Source: Oscillibacter valericigenes
Lineage (GTDB): Bacteria > Bacillota > Clostridia > Oscillospirales > Oscillospiraceae
NCBI RefSeq assembly: GCF_021531915.1
Contig: NZ_JAFBIV010000019.1
Coordinates: 1 to 37,408 of the forward strand
Direction of reading: 5' to 3'
DNA length: 37,408 bases
In this document: positions 32,970 to 37,408 of the stretch, one piece after another
Numbering within the stretch: the stretch's first letter is position 1
How the letters are laid out: each line of letters opens with the position of its first letter
Notes under the pieces: generated by a model
What the model saw: the letters and a program-made list of their open reading frames with translations, nothing else
What the model was told of the DNA's origin: nothing
Database searches by the model: none
Translations under genes and position numbers: made by a program

Positions 32970-33506
32970 ATGTACAATTACAACAAATCAAGCTATGAGC
33001 AACAGGTTGAAATCATGAGGCGTTGCACGGCAAGAGCGCTGGATGAAGGCGATGTTTGGAGTTGGGATGCTGGATGTGAAGAAATGCTGGAAAACATGTT
33101 TTTCACCAATCACGGAATTACCGAAATTGCCCATTTCTTCAACATCACAGAAGTTGAGGTCATGAGGAAGGTTTTGGAGCTTGACTTATATAGCTACTAT
33201 AGCCTCCCGGATTTCCGAAGAAGGGATATAAAATGTACTGACGCGACTAAAGAGGATACATTCAACAGCGATCCATATGTTGGGGCTGTTGAAATGATGC
33301 GCAGGGACACGCTTGCCTATGACGAGCATCAGTTTATCTGGAGCGAAGAAAAAGTAAAAACCTTGCGTATGAAGTTCTGCGTTTCGGAAGGAATCACGCA
33401 GATTGCTCTTGCGATGGGATGTACAGAACCGATGGTAGTGAATAAGATTTTGGAAGAGCGACTGTATCACAACATGGATTACCCGTACTTTATTTTCTGT
33501 CGGTAA
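32970..33506 (+). CDS. Two-unit member of the repeated helical family
   Basis: 178 residues built from two copies of the unit seen in the 32324-32665 protein. Copy 1 (about 9-78): YEQQVEIMRRCTARALDEGD, then HGITEIAHFFNITEVEVMRK and LDLY. Copy 2 (about 101-170): YVGAVEMMRRDTLAYDEHQF, then EGITQIALAMGCTEPMVVNK and ERLY. There is no enzyme motif. AAGGAG precedes the ATG; a strong terminator follows. It seems to be a tandem duplication of a small DNA- or protein-binding module, possibly pseudo-dimeric. The function is unknown. Confidence 0.75.
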   Translation: MYNYNKSSYEQQVEIMRRCTARALDEGDVWSWDAGCEEMLENMFFTNHGITEIAHFFNITEVEVMRKVLELDLYSYYSLPDFRRRDIKCTDATKEDTFNSDPYVGAVEMMRRDTLAYDEHQFIWSEEKVKTLRMKFCVSEGITQIALAMGCTEPMVVNKILEERLYHNMDYPYFIFCR

Positions 33507-33528
33507 GGTGTGTTGGAGAATTTCACAA

Positions 33529-33561
33529 ATATCATCCCGCCCGAATCGGGCGGGATGATAT
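33529..33561 (+). terminator. Hairpin after the two-unit gene
   Basis: Perfect 16-bp inverted repeat (ATATCATCCCGCCCGA and complement) around a single base. The tail TTCATATTTG is only moderately T-rich. Confidence 0.7.
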
Positions 33562-33667
33562 TCATATTTGAACTGTTTGGCCCCCAATACCAACTCCATT
33601 CCGCTCAATTTCGGCAGGATGGAGTTTGCAGATTACGAGAGTTTTGTGCGACTTTTGCAGTACATGG

Positions 33668-33696
33668 TTGCCCGATTTTCCATTACGTGATATACT
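33668..33696 (+). promoter_or_regulatory. Outward-facing promoter near the right end of the island
   Basis: TTGCCC at 33668-33673, 17 bases, TATACT at 33691-33696 with an upstream TG (extended -10). It reads toward attR, with no ORF immediately downstream. The interval 33507-33896 has no gene. Confidence 0.45.
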
Positions 33697-33743
33697 ATTT
33701 ATATAAAAATGGCCTAGTCGTTCTGGTAAGCATCATTCAAGAC

Positions 33744-33762
33744 TGTCAACATTCTGCCAACC
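33744..33762. repeat. Arm-type repeat at the right end of the island
   Basis: TGTCAACATTCTGCCAACC, one base different from 10954-10972 and in the same orientation, 135 bases from the attR core. A candidate integrase arm site. Confidence 0.55.
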
Positions 33763-33896
33763 GTTGCTGAGAATCGAATAAAAAGAGAAAAAATAATTGA
33801 AATCAATAAAAACGATATTTGCTGATTATTAGAAGCATATTCCTTGGAAATACAATGTTTTTGAACGATAATAACGGCAAAAATCGGCACCTTTCT

Positions 33897-33965
33897 ATGG
33901 GCAACAACCCCATGGTCGGCGCTACCGTCGCCGTGGCCGTGGCAGTTGCCGAGAGCCGGAAGTAA
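33897..33965 (+). pseudogene. 3' fragment of a GGGtGRT gene, attR
   Basis: The last 22 codons plus stop of a GGGtGRT gene (MGNNPMVGA...VAVAVAVAES ending RK), with no upstream part and no RBS. The first 26 bases equal attL. The remaining 43 differ from 10821-10863 at 5 sites, four of them synonymous. This is what an element integrating at the gene's 3' end leaves behind: a displaced original tail on the far side. It is not expected to be translated. Confidence 0.85.
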
Positions 33966-33970
33966 AAGGC

Positions 33971-33987
33971 AAAAACCTCCGGTTTTT
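33971..33987 (+). terminator. Short terminator after the GGGtGRT fragment
   Basis: 7-bp stem (AAAAACC with GGTTTTT) and TCC loop. It was probably the original terminator of the GGGtGRT gene before integration. Confidence 0.5.
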
Positions 33988-34029
33988 CCTCCGAAAAGTT
34001 CGGAAGTCTATCTAATTTCAAAAGCACAA

Positions 34030-34081
34030 CGGGAATCCCATCATTTTGAGAAAAATCTCAATGATGGGATTCCCGCTTTTT
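34030..34081 (+). terminator. Long hairpin terminator
   Basis: A ~20-bp stem (CGGGAATCCCATCATT and complement, with a 2-base bulge near the loop) followed by CTTTTT. It lies right at the start of the terminase remnant. Confidence 0.85.
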
Positions 34082-34816
34082 GGCTTTTGGAAGGGCAGAT
34101 TATGAAGAAAATCCGTATGTGCCGATACGGATAAGACATTTGCTGAGGAATTTGAAGAGTGTATTCTGGACTGCAAATCCCCGCAATTTAAGGGATGGAA
34201 CACTGTGGCATTACAGAGAATCCATCAAGCAGATTTACAAGCGTGTTCCCTCGGATACCTTGATTTCTGACTTGGACGAATACACAATGATTGGTACCCG
34301 CGGGAATGTGGCAGATCCACTGGGTCGCATTGAAGAGCAGTATTGGGATAATACTCGGTGCCGGTTTACTGTGATTCTGGTGCTGGATGAGAACGATGAG
34401 AGCAATTTCAATTATAAATATGGCCTGGGCTTCGATACGTTATACTACCAGGACATGAAAGAGCGTATTGAAGACGCTGCATAGATGGTAAAATACATGG
34501 GAAATCCATATATTCGGGAAGATTTGCTATTTCCTGCAGATGGGTTGTGGTATTATTATGGCGTGCTACCGGACGGAGAGTCGGATCGAGTCATGGCTGA
34601 GGCCGATACTGCCTGGGGTGGGGTCGACAGCCTCAATATACCGGTGGCTTACATTTATGGGGAAGACATATATATCCAGGATGTGGTTTTCAATGTCGGG
34701 GACAAGACCGTCAGCGGCAAAACCTGCATGATGACGCGCCGGATGACTGTACGATACTGGTAGATTTTATTACCGGTGGCATTAAAACGGTGACGGTTGC
34801 GAGAAGGCTGTTTTGA
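34080..34816 (+). pseudogene. Phage terminase large subunit, decayed
   Basis: Three pieces in order match the C-terminal half of phage terminase large subunits. The first has MIGTRGNVADPLGRI, then DENDESNFNYKYGLGF and YYQDMKERI. After an in-frame TAG (34482-34484) the same frame continues with YMGNPYIREDLLFPADG, DTAWGGVDSLNIPVAYIYG and DVVFN. A frame change near 34720 leads to HDDAPDDCTILVDFITGG and a normal tail ending RRLF at 34814. The ATPase half with Walker A is missing, and the middle of the nuclease domain is deleted. No start codon with an RBS exists. It is a prophage remnant just outside the island's right end. Confidence 0.8.
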
Positions 34817-34911
34817 CTGATTGGATAAAATTGATAGAAAAAATTGTGCAAAATGCCGGACCTGTTTTGCGCATAAATTGGCTTGTTGTAACTCTTTTTG
34901 TTACCATCTTG

Positions 34912-34920
34912 TGATATACT
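34912..34920 (+). promoter_or_regulatory. Extended -10 promoter of the 34951 gene
   Basis: TGATATACT, an extended -10 (TG-n-TATACT), 31 bases before the TTG start. No clear -35 hexamer is present. Confidence 0.5.
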
Positions 34921-34950
34921 ATCGCCAGAAGGTGGAAAGGAGGTGGAGAA

Positions 34951-35379
34951 TTGAATAGCTCCATGTGGGAAAATCAGTATCGGAACACCACCATCTGTAT
35001 TGATAGCTATGAAAATGGGACACTATCTGGTCGGATGTTTAATCCATATCTTCCTGAGGGAGATAGTTTCCACAGTATCATGGATTTTTTGAAAAAGATG
35101 GAATCCATGCTGAATAATATGAAGTTTCCGCAGTCTTATAGTGTGAAAAGGGTATTCTGCCCGGTTCAGGAAATGAATACTGTAGCGCCATCTATAGAAA
35201 GTACGCCTAAAGGAGTATGTGGCACTTTCAATATAAAAGTCCTGTTCCGGCAGAACGCCAGCTGGCAGGGTTCTGTGTTCTGGATTGAAGGGGGCCGTGA
35301 GGAATCGTTCCGCAGTGTGCTGGAATTGCTGTTATTGATGGACAGTGCTCTCTGCGCTGGGAAAGTGGAGAGCGCATAA
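34951..35379 (+). CDS. Conserved hypothetical protein upstream of a surface protein
   Basis: 142 residues from a TTG start at 34951, chosen because AAAGGAGG lies 7 bases upstream; an ATG four codons later is an alternative. The N-terminal part has a small beta-rich look (YRNTTICIDSYENGTLSGRM, FNPYLPEGDSFHSIMDFLKK), and the second half has FRQNASWQGSVFWIEGG followed by EESFRSVLELLLLMDSAL. I have seen similar proteins in clostridia but know no function. No signal peptide or membrane segment. It is followed by a c-di-GMP riboswitch and a surface protein gene, so it may take part in surface or motility regulation. The reading frame +1 stays open after its end. Confidence 0.7.
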   Translation: MNSSMWENQYRNTTICIDSYENGTLSGRMFNPYLPEGDSFHSIMDFLKKMESMLNNMKFPQSYSVKRVFCPVQEMNTVAPSIESTPKGVCGTFNIKVLFRQNASWQGSVFWIEGGREESFRSVLELLLLMDSALCAGKVESA

Positions 35380-35519
35380 GCACTCAGGACCTCAGCCGTC
35401 TTTTTGAGTCCACTTATCAGCTGATTTGCACCGATACTCCACGGAACACGGAACAGCGATATTTGGAGCTTCTGGAGACAGAGGAACGCTGGGTTGCGTG
35501 GGAACGGGCAATCAATTGA
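35352..35519 (+). other. Open out-of-frame continuation after the 142-residue gene
   Basis: 55 codons without stop in the +1 frame, from LRWESGERISTQDLSRLFES to ELLETEERWVAWERAIN, ending at 35519. The amino acid use looks natural, with amphipathic helices. There is no ATG/GTG/TTG with an RBS. It may be a frameshifted C-terminus of the preceding gene or a short overlapping gene. Confidence 0.35.
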
Positions 35520-35585
35520 TGATCTGACAGAGCAACAAGAACATTTTGTGACCAAGCGCGGGGAGCCGCGCATGAATAAAACTGT

Positions 35586-35668
35586 AAGGGCAAACCGTCC
35601 GAAAGGGCGGGACGCAAAGCAAGGGGGCTAAAGCGGTTTTGCCGCCGCCAAGCCAGCCCGGCTGCCAG
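35586..35668 (+). promoter_or_regulatory. Cyclic-di-GMP-I (GEMM-I) riboswitch
   Basis: The core is a near-textbook match: GGGCAAACC, a hairpin with loop CCGAAAGG, GGGACGCAAAGC, GGGGGCTAAA, a GCGG/CCGC stem and CCAAGCCAGCCCGGCTGCC. The aptamer binds the second messenger c-di-GMP. The surface protein start is 40 bases downstream; no terminator is visible between, so control may be at translation. No gene lies in 35520-35707. Confidence 0.93.
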
Positions 35669-35707
35669 GATTTCAATCTAAAACAAAACGAAAGGAAGAT
35701 TGAGAAA

Positions 35708-37408
35708 ATGGCAAAAGTAAGAAAACGGATACTGTCGCTGGTAATGTCGCTGGTGATGGTGTTCACACTCCTGCCGACAACGGCATTGGCTGGTAATATC
35801 ACAGCTGAAAAGACAGAAATTGCCGTTGGAGAAACCATCGAGCTAACATGTGATAATGATAGTTTTTGGCACCAACATGGCTGGCACGTAACTAAACAAG
35901 GAATTGTCAGATTGGAAGATGATGGCAATGAAGTGAAAGTTAAAGGCTTGAAGGCTGGTACAGTTACTGTATATTGTGGAAAGCTTAATTTAGACGGTAA
36001 TAGTGTCACTATTACCGTTAAGGGTTCGAATCCCAATCCCGATCCCGATCCAGAGGAACCAGAGGCAACAAAAAAGGTTTTTGTCTACGTAATGGATGAT
36101 GGTTGGGAAGGCAACTCTGATTTTGAAGACTTGGTTGGTTTACATGTCAAAGATGACAATGGTTATTTTCCGGTTGGCGTTGCATATATCCCCGCATCCG
36201 TATTCGCCGGCAGTAGTCCTTATCTGAAAGCCAGCAACTGGGAAACAGTAAAAGTAGCTGTGGAAAATACCCTTGACACTTCGACGAACTCCTTTTTGAC
36301 AAATCGAAACAATAACATGGCGCAGTATCTTGACAATGTGGATACAACGCAGTTTGGTGGAGCGGGTTCCGAGAAAACAGGTTTGTTTGATTGGAGGTAT
36401 GGCGTAAGCTATGGCTTCGAGAATGACAGTGCTGACTATCATCTGGATCTGAGACTGGAGAGTTGTCAGGTTCAATACAAGCTGGCTAATACAGATATTA
36501 AAGGACATCCTCAAGGAGAAGTTCTTGCATCTCGTGGTTATTTTGCAAACTTCCAAATTAAAGAGCCCTCTACATCAGGAGATTGGTACTTAACTCTTCC
36601 GGAAGGTACTGCTGTTGCGGGGTATTATACAGATGAGAGCTGCACCGAGGAATACCAATTTGGTCAGACAGTCTCTGATGATGTGACGGTCTGGGTCAAA
36701 TTGGAGTGGAAGACATTTGATATTACCTACGATCTAAATGGTGGTAATATTGATGGCTCGACCGATGATGTCGTGTACTACAACCAAAATTATGGTACAG
36801 CTACGCCTGAACCCGATGAGAACCCCGTAAAAGAGGGATATATTTTTGATGGATGGGAGCCTGATGTTGCTAATTGGGTAACCGAGGATGTCACGTATAC
36901 AGCACAGTGGAAGGCTAGCAACGCCACGTACAAGGTGAAGCATTATCAGCAGAACCTGAATGATGCCAACTACACTCTGAAAGAGACCGAGAACAAGGTT
37001 GGCACCACCGGTGCCACGGTTGAGGCTGTGGCAAAGAGCTATGATGGTTTTACCTATGACAGTACCGTGGAAGGCACGGTTTCTTCTGGTATTGTAACAG
37101 CTGGAGAGGAGCTCACTCTGAAGCTGTATTATACCCGAAATGAATACGCCCTGACGATCCACTATGTGTACGCAGATGGCAGCGAGGCTGCGCCTGACTA
37201 TACTGATACCCTATACTACGAAGAAGCGTATAACGTTACTAGCCCAAGCCCGAGCATCACTGGCTATAAGCCGGACAAGGCGACGGTGAGCGGGACTATG
37301 CCCGCAAAAGACGTGGAAGTGACCGTAACGTACACGAAGGACGAGAGCCAGACCAAGACCCTGAGCTACACGGTTGAGTACTACAAGGACAACGTGAAGG
37401 TCGATGCA
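35708..37408 (+). CDS. Large secreted surface protein with BIG2, InlB-type and MucBP-like repeats (partial, runs off window)
   Basis: 567 codons to the window end without stop. A signal peptide (MAKVRKRILSLVMSLVMVFT, cut near ALA) is followed by a BIG2-like Ig domain (about 30-102, ITAEKTEIAVGETIELTCDN), a Pro/Asp linker (PNPDPDPEEPE) and a ~200-residue domain I cannot name. An InlB/Listeria-Bacteroides repeat follows (ITYDLNGGNIDG...GYIFDGWEPD...YTAQWK), then MucBP-like repeats (YALTIHYVYADGSEAAPDYT, GYKPDKATVSG). This is the pattern of adhesins. AAAGGAAG lies 9 bases before the ATG. It is under the c-di-GMP riboswitch, so expression should follow the sessile/motile switch. Its anchor lies beyond the window. 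Confidence 0.93.
   Translation, partial: MAKVRKRILSLVMSLVMVFTLLPTTALAGNITAEKTEIAVGETIELTCDNDSFWHQHGWHVTKQGIVRLEDDGNEVKVKGLKAGTVTVYCGKLNLDGNSVTITVKGSNPNPDPDPEEPEATKKVFVYVMDDGWEGNSDFEDLVGLHVKDDNGYFPVGVAYIPASVFAGSSPYLKASNWETVKVAVENTLDTSTNSFLTNRNNNMAQYLDNVDTTQFGGAGSEKTGLFDWRYGVSYGFENDSADYHLDLRLESCQVQYKLANTDIKGHPQGEVLASRGYFANFQIKEPSTSGDWYLTLPEGTAVAGYYTDESCTEEYQFGQTVSDDVTVWVKLEWKTFDITYDLNGGNIDGSTDDVVYYNQNYGTATPEPDENPVKEGYIFDGWEPDVANWVTEDVTYTAQWKASNATYKVKHYQQNLNDANYTLKETENKVGTTGATVEAVAKSYDGFTYDSTVEGTVSSGIVTAGEELTLKLYYTRNEYALTIHYVYADGSEAAPDYTDTLYYEEAYNVTSPSPSITGYKPDKATVSGTMPAKDVEVTVTYTKDESQTKTLSYTVEYYKDNVKVDA

Larger units (their letters stand above)
10795..33922. mobile_element. Integrated mobilizable island (IME/ICE-like), about 23 kb
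   Basis: The boundaries are set by a 69-bp direct repeat of the GGGtGRT 3' end, 10795-10863 and 33897-33965, whose first 26 bases are identical and the rest 5 substitutions apart. The integrase gene lies 116 bases inside the left end and points toward it. Related 19-bp repeats (10954-10972 and 33744-33762) lie inside both ends. The cargo includes xis-like HTH genes, a helicase, a MOBP-type relaxase, a toxin-antitoxin pair, RecT/YqaJ and DUF932. I see no type IV secretion genes, so it is probably mobilizable rather than self-conjugative. Whether the S-layer gene block (27.4-32.2 kb), with host-like codon use, entered with the element or later is open. Confidence 0.75.

Noticed and set aside
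34482..34484. TAG recoding (amber suppression) in the terminase
   Set aside because: The gene is also truncated at its 5' end, frameshifted and internally deleted, so simple decay explains it.

Overview
The window looks like a chromosome segment of a gut Oscillospiraceae-type Firmicute (Flavonifractor/Oscillibacter/Lawsonibacter-like). This is inferred from the GC-rich codon use of the housekeeping genes, the Gram-positive ribosome binding sites, the MurT/GatD-type pair, an HppA membrane pyrophosphatase, an SLH-domain S-layer protein and a GGGtGRT gene. No rRNA or tRNA gene was seen.

Layout. (1) 1-10.9 kb is host core. A minus-strand operon reads metallophosphoesterase, mnmG, alpha/beta hydrolase, MurT-like ligase, GatD-like subunit. 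It is flanked by two microprotein genes on the plus strand (27 and 26 codons). Then come hppA, a 273-bp MITE-like inverted-repeat element, and a NifU-like scaffold plus GGGtGRT gene pair with a near-consensus promoter. (2) About 10.8-33.9 kb is an integrated mobile island of about 23 kb. Its tyrosine integrase sits next to the 3' end of the GGGtGRT gene. A second copy of the last 69 bp of that gene lies at 33897-33965, so the two copies mark attL and attR. A 19-bp repeat (18/19 identical) lies just inside each end. (3) 33.9-37.4 kb holds a decayed phage terminase gene, a conserved hypothetical gene, a cyclic-di-GMP-I riboswitch and the first 567 codons of a large surface protein that runs off the window.

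The island carries integrase, excisionase-like protein, helicase, a 616-bp IS21-like non-autonomous insertion in the last codons of an unknown gene, a short MOBP-type relaxase, a MntA/HepT toxin-antitoxin pair, an LPD28 protein, a module of VWA/metallopeptidase, MoxR ATPase and Era-like GTPase, a RecT/YqaJ recombination pair with a DUF932 protein, an S-layer gene with a probable GEMM-type riboswitch, a degenerate recombinase fused to winged helices, and a family of proteins built from one repeated ~75-residue unit.

How it works together (inference): int/xis move the element, the small relaxase could mobilise it in trans of a conjugative helper, and RecT/YqaJ could repair or exchange DNA after entry. 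MntA/HepT would stabilise it, and the S-layer gene is surface cargo. The most unusual points are the GatD-like protein lacking both catalytic residues of the glutaminase site, the att site in the GGGtGRT gene, the VWA/MoxR/GTPase module, the recombinase-like protein downstream of the S-layer gene behind two perfect palindromes, and the codon-use break inside the S-layer gene.
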